From Paenisporosarcina sp. HGH0030 (lineage in GTDB: Bacteria > Bacillota > Bacilli > Bacillales_A > Planococcaceae), in assembly GCF_000411295.1 (NCBI RefSeq), contig NZ_KE150421.1:2418329-2482328 (forward strand): 64,000 nucleotides of DNA, written 5' to 3'. The position numbers were made by a program, and so were the translations under genes. Of the stretch, positions 42,131 through 51,677 are shown piece by piece. Within the stretch, counting starts at the first letter, position 1. Each line of letters opens with the position of its first letter. The notes under the pieces were generated by a model that searched no databases, was not told the DNA's origin, and worked only from the letters and a program-made list of their open reading frames with translations.

Positions 42131-42160
42131 AACCTCATTTACTTATGATACGGTTCCCCT
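42131..42160 (-). repeat. att-like site at the 3' end of rlmH (copy 1)
   Basis: On the minus strand GAACCGTATCATAAGTAA encodes the RlmH C-terminus EPYHK and the stop. It closely resembles the SCC attachment core at the end of staphylococcal rlmH (orfX), GAAGC(A/G)TATCA(T/C)AA. Bases 42131-42156 recur exactly at 33725-33750 and nearly at 37622. Confidence 0.75.
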
Positions 42161-42618
42161 TTAATAATCCGAAAAGCTCGATATACTTGCTCCACCAACA
42201 CCAATTTCATCAATTGGTGTGGCAAGGTCATTTTTGAGAATGACAGCTTTTCATCAGAGCGCTTCATCACGTCTTCATGCAGACCGAGTGATCCTCCGAT
42301 GACGAACGCGATTTTGCTGCGACCATATGTCATGAGTGACTGTAAATCATCCGCTAGTTGTTCAGATGATTTCATTTTGCCCTCGATTGCCAATGCGATG
42401 ACATAAGTGTCCGTTCCGATTTTTGCCAAAATGCGTTCGCCTTCTTTTTTCTTGACGATTTCCATGTCAGCATCACTTAAATTTTCCGGTGCTTTTTCGT
42501 CTGCCACTTCAATCAAATCTATTTTTGCGTAACTTCCCAATCGTTTTGTGTATTCTTCAATACCCATTTTTAAGTACTTTTCTTTTAACTTCCCAACGGA
42601 AATTATTGCGATATTCAC
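42139..42618 (-). CDS. rlmH: 23S rRNA pseudouridine-1915 methyltransferase RlmH
   Basis: 159 aa, the exact family length, from a GTG at 42616-42618 with AAGGTGG upstream. SPOUT-type motifs are [69 protein letters not shown] and the conserved C-terminus KGEPYHK. RlmH methylates pseudouridine 1915 in helix 69 of 23S rRNA on assembled 70S ribosomes. Its 3' end is the known integration site of SCC elements in staphylococci, and here too it carries a repeated sequence. The start lies directly beside the DnaA-box cluster. Confidence 0.97.
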   Translation of the reverse strand: MNIAIISVGKLKEKYLKMGIEEYTKRLGSYAKIDLIEVADEKAPENLSDADMEIVKKKEGERILAKIGTDTYVIALAIEGKMKSSEQLADDLQSLMTYGRSKIAFVIGGSLGLHEDVMKRSDEKLSFSKMTLPHQLMKLVLVEQVYRAFRIIKGEPYHK

Positions 42619-42708
42619 AGGTTATCCACCTTTACACTTTATTTACAAACACGCTATCCACAGAAGTTATACACATATCCACAACCACAAACTATATATA
42701 GTAGGCAA

Positions 42709-42873
42709 TCATTCGTTCGCCACTAAATATATTGCAGCGACATCACAGTAATCGCATTTTGTGGATATCTTTTCTTCATCTGTGAGTTCCGTTAAAATCG
42801 GGAAGGTATTTTGCTCAGCCACAAACATGTCCAATGCATGTTCTATATGGGTTTGACAGCATTTAATTTTCAT
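42709..42873 (-). CDS. CxxH/CxxC small zinc-ribbon-like protein
   Basis: 54 aa. Reading leftward from the ATG at 42871-42873: MKIKCCQTHIEHALDMFVAE, then QNTFPILTELTDEEKISTKC, then DYCDVAAIYLVANE. One CQTH (CxxH) and one CDYC (CxxC) pair could bind one metal ion. This is the CxxH/CxxC protein family that sits beside rlmH in Bacillales. AAAGGATG lies about 10 nt before the start. It is too short for many gene finders. The function is unknown. Dense DnaA boxes lie on both sides. Confidence 0.85.
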   Translation of the reverse strand: MKIKCCQTHIEHALDMFVAEQNTFPILTELTDEEKISTKCDYCDVAAIYLVANE

Positions 42874-42961
42874 TTTTCTTCATCCTTTCGGTTTTCGAAC
42901 AATTCAATTAGTTATACACAATTCACACAACTTTATCCACAATCTATTTTAACAAACAAAA

Positions 42962-43001
42962 AGCGAGTAGGAAAGGTACGGGTTCGCACCTTCTACTCGC
43001 T
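42962..43001 (-). terminator. intrinsic terminator of htrA
   Basis: Stem AGCGAGTAG / CTACTCGCT extended by AAGGT / ACCTT. TTTTTGTTTG follows on the minus strand. Confidence 0.85.
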
Positions 43002-43074
43002 GTGTAAATGTTTTGTTAATATAAAATTGTTATCCACAATTCTTTTTGGTCATCCACAACATTGACAAACCTTT

Positions 43075-44301
43075 TTATAGAGCTGAATTGTCTTTCAATT
43101 CTAAGGTCGCTTCTATCAGTTGACCTTTACGATACACTTTCAATTTCAAATCGTCACCGATTTCTTTTTCATTGTATAAGTGTTTACGTAAATCGATCAT
43201 GTTATCGATTTTTTCTCCATCCATTTCAACGATTACATCATATTGTTTCAATTCCGCTTTTTCCGCTGCTGATCCTTCTATTACTTCGTCAACGACCACC
43301 CCTGTTGAAACTTCTTCCGGTAAACGAAGTGTATCTCTCTGATGGTAAGCAGAAACGTTGGTCACATCGACTAATGTTACACCCATTGAAGGACGTTTCA
43401 TTTCGCCGAATTTTTCAAGATCTTCAATGACAGGAATGGCAGAGTTAATTGGAATCGCAAGGCCAATCCCTTCGACTGTCGCCTGAGATATTTTCATGGA
43501 ATTGATTCCTATCAATTGACCAGCTAAATTGACAAGTGCCCCACCACTATTTCCTGGGTTGATGGCTGCATCCGTTTGCAATACTTCAGCCTGCCAATCA
43601 ATTTGGTTATCTCCATTTAAATCAACCGGAATTGCACGGTCTTTACCGGAAACAACTCCTGTCGTTACGGATCCTGAAAAATCCAGACCAAGTGGATTAC
43701 CGATTGCAATGACCGTTTCCCCTTGTTTCAATGAATCTGAATTTCCAAATTCCGCAACTGTTGTCACTTTGGAAGCATCCATTTCTAAAACAGCTAAGTC
43801 TGTCCAAATATCGGCCCCAAGTAATTTGGCATCCACTTTGGCTCCGTCTGCCAATGTCACTTCTATTTGAGTTGCACCTTCAATAACATGATTGTTGGTA
43901 ACAACGTATGCTTTATCTCCTGATTTTTTATAGATGACACCTGAACCTGTTCCCGCTTCTTGTTCTTCACTGGTTGGTCTCAAGAAATCTGACGTGGATT
44001 GAATGTTAGTCACGCCTACAACTGCGTTCGCTGCCTTGTCGACTGCAGATGTGACATCAGTAGTTATATCCGCAGATATTTGCTGATTAGTTGAAGACAC
44101 AGCTGATGAGTCTTTGGCACTTAACTCGGTTCCACCAGGCATCATGCCAACGAGCGAAGGAAGCATCAGCCAAACGATTAGTGCCCCAATCATAACCCCG
44201 ATAAGACCACTGAAAAAGTAGCCACCTTTACTTCCTTTCCTAATAATCCTCGTTTGTTGTTCTTTTTGTGGATCTGATGGTATTTGATCGTAGTAACCCA
44301 T
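43075..44301 (-). CDS. htrA: HtrA/DegP-like membrane-anchored serine protease
   Basis: 408 aa. One N-terminal membrane anchor (about residues 28-50, GGYFFSGLIGVMIGALIVWLML) is followed by a trypsin-like domain. Its triad is His in TNNHVIEG, Asp in WTDLAVLEM and Ser in NPGNSGGALVN. A C-terminal PDZ domain covers about residues 310-400. It degrades or refolds misfolded secreted proteins at the outer face of the membrane. In Bacillales the copy next to the wal operon is HtrC (YycK/YyxA). Ribosome binding site AAGGGAGATTATCT. Confidence 0.94.
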   Translation of the reverse strand: MGYYDQIPSDPQKEQQTRIIRKGSKGGYFFSGLIGVMIGALIVWLMLPSLVGMMPGGTELSAKDSSAVSSTNQQISADITTDVTSAVDKAANAVVGVTNIQSTSDFLRPTSEEQEAGTGSGVIYKKSGDKAYVVTNNHVIEGATQIEVTLADGAKVDAKLLGADIWTDLAVLEMDASKVTTVAEFGNSDSLKQGETVIAIGNPLGLDFSGSVTTGVVSGKDRAIPVDLNGDNQIDWQAEVLQTDAAINPGNSGGALVNLAGQLIGINSMKISQATVEGIGLAIPINSAIPVIEDLEKFGEMKRPSMGVTLVDVTNVSAYHQRDTLRLPEEVSTGVVVDEVIEGSAAEKAELKQYDVIVEMDGEKIDNMIDLRKHLYNEKEIGDDLKLKVYRKGQLIEATLELKDNSAL

Positions 44302-44390
44302 AGATAATCTCCCTTTCTGTTATTCGATACCTTTACTTTACCAAGTCAACATTAAAATTAAATGAAAATGAATTTAAAACTTGCTCAAAA

Positions 44391-44472
44391 TAAAGAAAAG
44401 CGTATAGTGCCACTCAAGCTCGAAGCCATGAAATGTGGAACAGGCCGTGAGCTGGCACTTGGTGCTAGACAC
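44391..44472 (-). repeat. interspersed palindromic repeat, copy A
   Basis: The minus strand begins GTGTCTAGCACC and ends ATACGCTTTTCTT. Inside, AGTGCCA...AGCTC and GAGC-TGGCACT are inverted. The same start (TGTCTAGC.CC) and end (TACGCTTTTCT) occur at 61465-61582 and, more diverged, at 60979-61063. Confidence 0.65.
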
Positions 44473-44496
44473 TACTTAGTTAAAAAAAGCATCAAA

Positions 44497-44520
44497 AAAC
44501 CCCACAAATTTGTGGGGTTT
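44497..44520 (-). terminator. intrinsic terminator at the end of walJ
   Basis: Perfect palindrome AAACCCCACAAA / TTTGTGGGGTTT that overlaps the walJ stop codon. T-rich sequence follows on the minus strand. Confidence 0.85.
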
Positions 44521-45307
44521 AGATAGTCACTAATTCAGTGGCTTTATTGGCATCTGTATCAAAAAGATTCAAATATTCACCGGTAATAATTCCGCATGAT
44601 TCAAGTGTTTGAGTAACACTCATTCGTGCCAGGTCCTTCATGTTATTATCTTTACTCAAATGAGAAAGATAGATACGTGTTGGTTTTTCTTCGACGACTT
44701 CGCTCATTGCGACAGCGGCATCTTCGTTTGACACATGTCCTACGTCGCTTAAAATCCGGCGTTTGACCGACCACGGGTAACGACCCATTTGTAGCATTCC
44801 TACGTCATGATTGCTTTCGAACACAAATGAATCCGCACCTTTGATATGACCCTTCATCCGGTCACTGACATATCCAGTATCCGTGATTAACACCAGTTTA
44901 CGTCCATTTTCATGAAATACGTAAAACATTGGATCTGCAGCATCATGGGATACAGCGAACGATTGAATGTCTAGTGAGCCGAATGTTTTTACAGTCTCCA
45001 TATCAAAATGAAAACGTTGCTCGAGTGGAATGTTTCCGACAAGATGTTCCATTGCCATCCAGGTCTTGGCATTGGCATATATGGGAACTTTATATTTACG
45101 GGCGAGAATTCCAAGCCCTTTTATGTGATCACTATGTTCATGCGTAACCAAAATTCCGCTCAAGTTTTTCACATTGCGGTCAACAGAGGCGAACAACTCC
45201 TCCATTTTACGTCCACTAAGACCAGCATCCACTAAAAATGAATGTTCTTCGTTTTCAACGTAAATGGCATTTCCGCTACTTCCGCTTGCTAGAACACTAA
45301 AACGCAT
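44519..45307 (-). CDS. walJ: WalJ/YycJ metallo-beta-lactamase-fold exonuclease-like protein
   Basis: 262 aa. The MBL motifs [18 protein letters not shown] and SNHDVGML are present, with [12 protein letters not shown] at the N-terminus. YycJ is the conserved last gene of the walRK operon. It is a DNA 5'-3' exonuclease-like protein linked to mismatch repair and to coordination of cell division with replication. The order and spacing after walI (12 bp) are the usual ones. Confidence 0.95.
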   Translation of the reverse strand: MRFSVLASGSSGNAIYVENEEHSFLVDAGLSGRKMEELFASVDRNVKNLSGILVTHEHSDHIKGLGILARKYKVPIYANAKTWMAMEHLVGNIPLEQRFHFDMETVKTFGSLDIQSFAVSHDAADPMFYVFHENGRKLVLITDTGYVSDRMKGHIKGADSFVFESNHDVGMLQMGRYPWSVKRRILSDVGHVSNEDAAVAMSEVVEEKPTRIYLSHLSKDNNMKDLARMSVTQTLESCGIITGEYLNLFDTDANKATELVTI

Positions 45308-45319
45308 GATGAAAACTCC

Positions 45320-46135
45320 TTACTCTACTTCTTTTTTCTCGGACTCTTTGTTAAATTCGATAATCTTTCCTTCTACGGCATTTACAAAATAGTCTTCCTT
45401 CGAGCCATCTTGTAATTCTACACGAACTCGCCAAGTCGGTGCAAACACTTGTGTTTCCGTCAATTGAACGAGTGTGGAATATCCTAAACTGATATTTGTA
45501 ATCGTCGAATTTGGTTTCAATAAATTCCGTGTATATAATACTTCAACTGCTTTCTCATCCGGCAATAGGTTTTCGGTTTGCTCAAAATCATCTTCCAGCT
45601 CTTCGAAGGCCGTTTGTTCATATCTATATATTTCATTATCTTCATTCCAATAAATTGTGAGAAGCGCATTTTGGTTAAAGAAGATTTGACGATTATTGAT
45701 AGTTTGGAAAAACACTGCTTTTTTAGCTTCTGCATCAACCTCATACAAGTCGTATGACGAGCCTTCGAATACATGCGTATTAACAAAGTCCTTGAGTGTT
45801 GCCGGGTCTTCCAAACTTGCTAATACCACTGGTTTTTTAAATGTAGCTACAAGTTCAGTACGATCAAATATTTCAAAGGTTTGATTATCCAATGTTTTTA
45901 ACTTTTCAGGAGAGTAGACACGAATGTTGCCGGAAACATATGATTCTTTCAGTGTATTTTCAGGCGCACTCTCATAACGAATGTTATCCGCTTGCAAACG
46001 TTCTTCAATTGTTGTTTCACCCAGCACTTCGACTTCCTGTGCTTCATTGTAACGAGTTAAATATAGTGAATACAAGAAGACGTTTAAAATAGAAAACACG
46101 ATAATGAAGATGGTTTTTGTTTTATTCCAATCCAA
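45320..46135 (-). CDS. walI: WalI (YycI), WalK regulator
   Basis: 271 aa from a TTG at 46133-46135. I prefer it because AGGAGG lies 7 nt upstream and the protein then begins MDWNKTKTIFIIVF, as in YycI. A single N-terminal membrane helix is followed by an extracytoplasmic YycI domain. With WalH it forms a complex with WalK in the membrane and modulates its activity, lowering it in B. subtilis. The gene overlaps the end of walH. Confidence 0.93.
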   Translation of the reverse strand: MDWNKTKTIFIIVFSILNVFLYSLYLTRYNEAQEVEVLGETTIEERLQADNIRYESAPENTLKESYVSGNIRVYSPEKLKTLDNQTFEIFDRTELVATFKKPVVLASLEDPATLKDFVNTHVFEGSSYDLYEVDAEAKKAVFFQTINNRQIFFNQNALLTIYWNEDNEIYRYEQTAFEELEDDFEQTENLLPDEKAVEVLYTRNLLKPNSTITNISLGYSTLVQLTETQVFAPTWRVRVELQDGSKEDYFVNAVEGKIIEFNKESEKKEVE

Positions 46136-47453
46136 ACTTCCCACCTCCTAAAACATCAGGTGAAATGCGAGACCACTGATTGTTTGATAAATAAAACCAG
46201 GATGGTTCCAATGTCAATAATCGTCTTTCGTCATCGCGTGTTAAATAATAGCCCGTGGTAATTTCATCGATATTGTTAAAATCAAGTTCTTTCACGGTTT
46301 TCATGACACGTGAAGCTTTCTCACCTGAAGGCAACGTTGAAATCACGGTATCAAATGCCAACGACAGATCAAGCGTATAGTATGGTCTCCGATAGCGATA
46401 AATCCCGGGGTCTCCCCAAAACGCCGTTATTTTTGTAGATGTTTCATCACTGAATACGGGATATCCCAACAAATATAATTGGTAATCTATTTGCTGCTTG
46501 TCCGGGTTGATACTTGCAAAACGAAATTCATCTGTCCAGCCCCCGTGTTCATTTACATAATCCAAGCTATCAAAAATCAACTTAGATGGCTCGGCTGGTA
46601 CAAAAGTTTCAGCAGAAGGATTCACAAAACTTAATGTGCGTTCAAGCAAGTTCACATTCATTAATGAGGTTCCATCTGAATATTCTTCATTTGTTGCGCC
46701 TACAGGACTTTGACGAACTAGATTTGGGTCACTGAACAGGGCGTCCCTGAAGCGATTGGGATCTATTTCTTGCAGGTAATATGTGTAACGGATACTTTCC
46801 ACATCTTTTGCTGTAACAAAAAGTGAAGACCTTCCTTTTCGTTCAATTTCCGTGAACTGTGTAAAATTAGCCGTCGGTGATACTACTTCTTGCTTCAATA
46901 AATTCATATCAACATTACCTGCAATTGCTGAATACAGTTTTTTGGATTTTGAACTGGCAAAGTAGATTTTCAGTTCATTATTATCAATACGATTCCAATT
47001 GACAATTAAGCGATCAAATTCATTTTCAGGTATGTTTGTCATCGAAAATGGCAAAATGATATCATATACCGGAAACGGCACATCATCCGGGAAGAATAGG
47101 GTAAAGCGATCAGGCGCATGAATTAGTTCATTTAAATCCATTTCACTTAAATTATTGTTCTCTAATTTCAACTCACTGACTTCCCAGTCCTTCATGACAT
47201 TAATAACACGATCCAAGTCAAACGGAGACATAGAACCAGTCATTTTGTTTTCCCGACTCGCTATCATTTTATATGGTTTGATTACATCATCTACACGTTT
47301 TTGATCTGCAATTGATATATTGAGTACCGGTGCTTGTTTAATGGTTTCATAGTTCGGTGTATAGGTCCATATTGTAAACGTCAGTGTCACACTTAAAACG
47401 ACAAGCAAGGTGAGGACAATCGATTTAATTTGCTCTACATACTTCAATCCCAT
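46122..47453 (-). CDS. walH: WalH (YycH), WalK regulator
   Basis: 443 aa. One membrane helix near the N-terminus (about residues 10-29, SIVLTLLVVLSVTLTFTIW) is followed by a long extracytoplasmic YycH domain (YPVFSDETSTKITAFWGDPGIYRYRRPYYTLDL). It acts with WalI on WalK. The start overlaps the end of walK by a few bases, so translation is coupled. The ATG has a short spacing to AGGTGA. Confidence 0.93.
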   Translation of the reverse strand: MGLKYVEQIKSIVLTLLVVLSVTLTFTIWTYTPNYETIKQAPVLNISIADQKRVDDVIKPYKMIASRENKMTGSMSPFDLDRVINVMKDWEVSELKLENNNLSEMDLNELIHAPDRFTLFFPDDVPFPVYDIILPFSMTNIPENEFDRLIVNWNRIDNNELKIYFASSKSKKLYSAIAGNVDMNLLKQEVVSPTANFTQFTEIERKGRSSLFVTAKDVESIRYTYYLQEIDPNRFRDALFSDPNLVRQSPVGATNEEYSDGTSLMNVNLLERTLSFVNPSAETFVPAEPSKLIFDSLDYVNEHGGWTDEFRFASINPDKQQIDYQLYLLGYPVFSDETSTKITAFWGDPGIYRYRRPYYTLDLSLAFDTVISTLPSGEKASRVMKTVKELDFNNIDEITTGYYLTRDDERRLLTLEPSWFYLSNNQWSRISPDVLGGGKFGLE

Positions 47454-49261
47454 TCACCTGCCTCATCCAACTCAAATGGCAACGTAAAGAATATCGTCGT
47501 CCCATGTCCTTCTTCACTCTCTGCCCAAATGGCTCCACCGTGTGCTTCAATCATTTCCCGGGCAATAGCTAGTCCAAGTCCTGAGCCCCCCATTGACCTT
47601 GCACGCGCGCGGTCCACACGATAAAAACGGTCAAAAATTCGTTCTACATTTTCTTTTGGAATTCCCATGCCATCATCCGATACCATCACTTTTAAGAATC
47701 CTTCTTGCACAATAATGCCAAAACGAATATTACCGCCATCCGGCGAATATTTTAAAGCATTCGAAATGATATTATCAATGACTTGTGTTAATTTATCAGC
47801 ATCGATTTCCACAAAGAATTGTGAATCTGGCAATAATCGTTGGAAATGAACTTGTTGTGATTTCGACATTTCAAAACGATCGATGATTCGATTGAAGAAT
47901 TTAATGAACTCAACAAACTCTTTATTCAAATCGTAAGAACGGCTGTCCATTTTCGATAACTGTAACAGGTCATTAACCAAACGAATCATACGCTCAGTTT
48001 CCGTCTGCGTAACATTCAGGAATGAAGGTGCTAATTCCTGGTCTCGCCACGCGCCATCCGCAAGGGCTTCTAAGTAGCTGCGCATCGTCGTTAATGGTGT
48101 CCGTAGTTCGTGTGATACGTTGGCTACGAATTCACGACGCTCCATATCAATTTTCTCTTGTTCGGTATTGTCATGAAGAACTGTAATCAGGCCATTTACG
48201 AATCCTGTTTCTTTCTGAATGACCGAGAAATTTGCTCGCAGAATATACGGACGTTCTGGTGAGCTGAAGTCCAAGTTAATGGACTCTTTCATATGAATTA
48301 AATCTTCAAATGCATATTCCGCTTCTATTCCAAGAACGGATGAAATGGGACGATGTAATACCAGTTCTCTTGATACTCTCAACAGTCTCAGAGCTGGATC
48401 ATTGATTAAAATAATGCGCCCTTTTCGATCCGTTGCAATTACGCCATCCGTCATGTTAGAAAGGACTGACGCTAGTTTGCGTCGTTCACCTTCCGTAGTG
48501 GACTGGGCTTCTTGCAGACGGTTGGTCAAGTGATTGAAGGCAATTGCCAATTGCCCAATTTCATCATTTCCGTAAACGCGCACTTTACGGGAGAAGTTCC
48601 CTTTTGCCATAGCCTGTGCTTGTCTGCGCATATCCGAAATCGGCCGTGTGATGGTCTGGGCAATCAAAATCCCCAAAATGATGGTGATGGCAAGTGACAT
48701 CGCTGTACCACCAGCAAGAATTCGGTTAATTTCATTCATCTGCTCAAAAACTGTTTCGATATTTGATTCCAAGTAAATCGTACCGAGTACTTCACCTTGA
48801 TCTATTATAGGTGAAGTGAGAACCCAAATACGATCGCCTTTTTTTAATGAAATTTTATTGTCTGGTGTTTCAGAAGATATGGATCGACGGACCATCGCAT
48901 CTGTTGAACGTTGACCAACAATGGATTGATTGGTCGTTTCGGATGTTGCTAGAATACGAAAATTGGGATCAATCACACTAATTTCATTAATATCTTCCGA
49001 ACGGATACTGAATAGAACAGAACGTAAACTTTGCTCTAAAGTGGGGTCTTCTTCTCCCCGCTTCTTTATAATTTCTTCACGCACACTAAACTCCACCAAA
49101 TCCACTCGTTCTTTAATGGAATTGGTGAAGCTCTCTTTAAGCGTATGTTCTAATTCACGCGCAAAATATATTCCTATGATTTGCATTGCCAATATAATAA
49201 GCAATATATAAACAAGGACAATTTTGACGTGAATTGATTTAAAAAAGCCAACCTTTTGCAT
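47444..49261 (-). CDS. walK: WalK cell-wall sensor histidine kinase
   Basis: 605 aa. A membrane helix (about 9-29) is followed by an extracytoplasmic Cache/PDC-like domain (about 30-180). A second helix (about 183-203), a HAMP region, a PAS domain near 265-330 and HisKA with NVSHELRTPLTTMRSYLEAL follow. The HATPase carries DDGMGIPKENVERIFDRFYRVD and GGSGLGLAI. It phosphorylates WalR to set expression of cell-wall hydrolases and is essential in most Firmicutes. It follows walR by 5 bp. Confidence 0.97.
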   Translation of the reverse strand: MQKVGFFKSIHVKIVLVYILLIILAMQIIGIYFARELEHTLKESFTNSIKERVDLVEFSVREEIIKKRGEEDPTLEQSLRSVLFSIRSEDINEISVIDPNFRILATSETTNQSIVGQRSTDAMVRRSISSETPDNKISLKKGDRIWVLTSPIIDQGEVLGTIYLESNIETVFEQMNEINRILAGGTAMSLAITIILGILIAQTITRPISDMRRQAQAMAKGNFSRKVRVYGNDEIGQLAIAFNHLTNRLQEAQSTTEGERRKLASVLSNMTDGVIATDRKGRIILINDPALRLLRVSRELVLHRPISSVLGIEAEYAFEDLIHMKESINLDFSSPERPYILRANFSVIQKETGFVNGLITVLHDNTEQEKIDMERREFVANVSHELRTPLTTMRSYLEALADGAWRDQELAPSFLNVTQTETERMIRLVNDLLQLSKMDSRSYDLNKEFVEFIKFFNRIIDRFEMSKSQQVHFQRLLPDSQFFVEIDADKLTQVIDNIISNALKYSPDGGNIRFGIIVQEGFLKVMVSDDGMGIPKENVERIFDRFYRVDRARARSMGGSGLGLAIAREMIEAHGGAIWAESEEGHGTTIFFTLPFELDEAGEWD

Positions 49262-49266
49262 TCTGT

Positions 49267-49974
49267 CTACTCCTGTTCAGGATTACGCAAATAATACCCT
49301 ACGCCGCGACGTGTCACAATCCATGCAGGGTGACTTGGGTTATCCTCAATTTTTTCACGAAGGCGACGAATGGTTACGTCTACAGTACGAACATCCCCAA
49401 AATAATCATAACCCCATACAGTTTGCAGTAAATGTTCGCGTGTCATCACTTGACCGATATGTTTTGCCAAGTAATGTAGCAGTTCAAACTCACGGTGTGT
49501 CAGTTCAATTGATTCCTCTCTTTTCAAAACTAAATACGCATCTGGCTGAATAATTAATGAGCCAACCGCAATATCATTTGACGCATCTTCTGCATCTTCT
49601 GATTGTACGGTTTGATGGCGACGCATATTGGCTTTCACACGGGCAATCAATTCACGAGTACTGAACGGTTTTGTTACATAATCATCTGCACCTAATTCCA
49701 AACCAAGAACTTTATCAATTTCCGAGTCTTTCGCTGTCAGCATGATAATAGGAAAATCGTGTTTTTTACGAATCTCACGACAGACTTCCATTCCATCCCG
49801 GTTTGGTAACATAATATCCAGTAACATCAAATCGGGTTTGATTTCTTCTGCTTTTGCTAAAGCTTCATCACCGTCATAAGCACAAACGACATTGTAGCCT
49901 TCTTTCTTTAAATTGAATTGTAGAATGTCCGCAATCGGCTTCTCGTCATCTACTACTAAAATTGTTTTACTCAT
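49267..49974 (-). CDS. walR: WalR response regulator (OmpR family)
   Basis: 235 aa. The receiver domain has phospho-acceptor Asp53 in [18 protein letters not shown]. The C-terminal winged helix includes [59 protein letters not shown]. It is an essential regulator of peptidoglycan remodelling genes. It is the first gene of walR-K-H-I-J. The upstream gap (49975-50165) must hold the operon promoter. Confidence 0.98.
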   Translation of the reverse strand: MSKTILVVDDEKPIADILQFNLKKEGYNVVCAYDGDEALAKAEEIKPDLMLLDIMLPNRDGMEVCREIRKKHDFPIIMLTAKDSEIDKVLGLELGADDYVTKPFSTRELIARVKANMRRHQTVQSEDAEDASNDIAVGSLIIQPDAYLVLKREESIELTHREFELLHYLAKHIGQVMTREHLLQTVWGYDYFGDVRTVDVTIRRLREKIEDNPSHPAWIVTRRGVGYYLRNPEQE

Positions 49975-50165
49975 TGTTCGTCATCCTCTCTTGCCATCTA
50001 TCTATTTAAATATGAATTGACCTCTTTATACTACTTACTCTATCACGCTTTACTATGTTACGCACCTATCGACTAGAGGAATCAGAATGTTGAATATTTC
50101 CCGGGTAATATTTCGACAAGATTCTTAGATAAACTAACACTCTATTGTCGATGAATATAAAAAAA

Positions 50166-50189
50166 CGGCCAACTCTGTCGAATTGACCG
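50166..50189 (-). terminator. intrinsic terminator of the M23 peptidase gene
   Basis: CGGCCAA / TTGACCG (one mismatch), followed by TTTTTTATATTC on the minus strand. Confidence 0.65.
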
Positions 50190-50201
50190 CTTCCGCGTAT
50201 A

Positions 50202-51677
50202 TTATTTTTTTAAAAACTTAAGAGGATTTACGTTTACACCATTATGTTCTACTTCAAAGTGTAAATGTGTTCCAGTAGATCTACCTGTTGACCCCATTAC
50301 ACCTATTTTTGAACCGACAGGAACAGTTTCTCCTACGTTAACATTAATTGATGCTAAGTGAGCATATGTTGTTTCATAACCATTTTGATGATCAATAACT
50401 ACTTTGTTACCGAATGTACCATCTGCTCCAGCAAATTTCACAACGCCGTTATCAGCTGCTTTAATTGCAAAGCCGTCAGGACGTGCAATATCGATTCCAC
50501 GGTGCATTCGTCCCCACCGTTGTCCCATCCCACTAGATATGTAGCCACCTTCTGCCGGCCATGCGAACATACCTGACCCACGAGATGGAACGACTTTAAT
50601 ACCTTTTAAAATAATATTGTTTTTCACTTCTTTTACTACTGCTTCATCTTTAATTGATTTGCCCACGCGTGTCCCGTTATTCTCACGGATAACGTATGTC
50701 ATTTCTTTGGCACCATTGCTGCCTTCTTGAATGACTTTGGAATCCCCTTTAAGCATATCTTTCGATTCGCGTACTTGGTTTTCAAATTGAATTGCTTCTG
50801 TCACTCTTTTCTCGCGAACAACTTCAATGTTCACTAAAGGTTTTAAAGCTGTTACCTTCAATTTCTCTCCAATTTGAAGAACGCTATTTTCATTGACACT
50901 TTTGTTCAGCTTTGTTAAATCCGCTGTAGTCAAATCATGGTTTGCTGCTATTTTGCTGAATACATCTCCAGATTTTACGGTATATGTTTTCTCTTCCAAA
51001 GCACCTTTTTGAAGGTAATCTACTGCTTGATCAACAGTTAAAACCTTTTCTGGTTTTGCTTGTTTCGTAACACCTGAAATTGATTCTTTTAAATTAATAT
51101 CCAAAACTCGTGTTTCATTGTTCTTTAATGGGGGTAAAGAATTGTTAGAATCTTTTCGATTTTCCAATTCGGTGAGTTCTTTTTCAGAAACGGTCTGAAG
51201 TTTCAGTTTGCGGATTACTTCATGATATGCTTCCAAGTCTTTGACGTAGACGGCAATCTCGTCATTGACCGACAAGGCAAATGCATCCGCTGTGACAGTT
51301 ACCAGATTGTCCAGCTTGTCTAATGTTTCCTTATCATTTGTTTCTGCATTAAAAACTTGTTCTGAGATGATGGATAAATTGGAGCCACTTAGATTTAGAT
51401 CTTTGTATTGGGAGCTTGACTCAGTAATTTTTTCATTAACAAGCTCTTTTACTGCTTTTTCATCTGAAACCGTACCTACATATTCGTCATTTGCATATAT
51501 ATGAAAAATTTCCTGTAATTGACTGTCCTCTTTGTCTTTTGCAAAACTGATATTAAATGTAAAGCTTGAAGCAAGCACTGCTGTTATGGCTGCTTTTTTC
51601 ATTATATTTGATGTGCGGTTTGGCTTGCGGTCGGATGAAATCTTATCCCCATCACCAGTATTCCTTTTCAAATGCAT
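50202..51677 (-). CDS. secreted LysM-G5-M23 peptidoglycan endopeptidase
   Basis: 491 aa. An unusually long basic N-terminus (about 25 residues) is followed by a signal-like helix (KKAAITAVLASSFTFNISFA). A LysM domain lies near 230-275 (YTVKSGDVFSKIAANHDLTTADL), a G5 domain near 278-350 (VNIEVVREKRVTEAIQFENQ) and an M23 domain near 380-490. The M23 zinc ligands are in HRGIDIA and THLHFEV. It cleaves cross-link peptides in the wall. It sits upstream of walR, whose product controls such hydrolases, which fits a WalR-linked role. The ribosome binding site GAGAGGGG lies 8 nt before the ATG. Confidence 0.9.
   Translation of the reverse strand: MHLKRNTGDGDKISSDRKPNRTSNIMKKAAITAVLASSFTFNISFAKDKEDSQLQEIFHIYANDEYVGTVSDEKAVKELVNEKITESSSQYKDLNLSGSNLSIISEQVFNAETNDKETLDKLDNLVTVTADAFALSVNDEIAVYVKDLEAYHEVIRKLKLQTVSEKELTELENRKDSNNSLPPLKNNETRVLDINLKESISGVTKQAKPEKVLTVDQAVDYLQKGALEEKTYTVKSGDVFSKIAANHDLTTADLTKLNKSVNENSVLQIGEKLKVTALKPLVNIEVVREKRVTEAIQFENQVRESKDMLKGDSKVIQEGSNGAKEMTYVIRENNGTRVGKSIKDEAVVKEVKNNIILKGIKVVPSRGSGMFAWPAEGGYISSGMGQRWGRMHRGIDIARPDGFAIKAADNGVVKFAGADGTFGNKVVIDHQNGYETTYAHLASINVNVGETVPVGSKIGVMGSTGRSTGTHLHFEVEHNGVNVNPLKFLKK

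Larger units (their letters stand above)
42622..43058 (+). promoter_or_regulatory. cluster of DnaA boxes between rlmH and htrA
   Basis: TTATCCACA or TTATACACA exactly at 42667, 42913, 42934 and 43030. Near matches are TTATCCACC at 42622, and boxes ending ATCCACA at about 42654, 42675 and 43050. All are in the same orientation. They surround the small CxxH/CxxC gene. DnaA-box clusters away from oriC are known to tune initiation in B. subtilis. Confidence 0.7.

Noticed and set aside
31181-42160. Search for ccrAB/ccrC recombinase or other integrase genes in the island
   Set aside because: No serine or tyrosine recombinase motifs are seen in any frame, so the island cannot be called an active SCC element.
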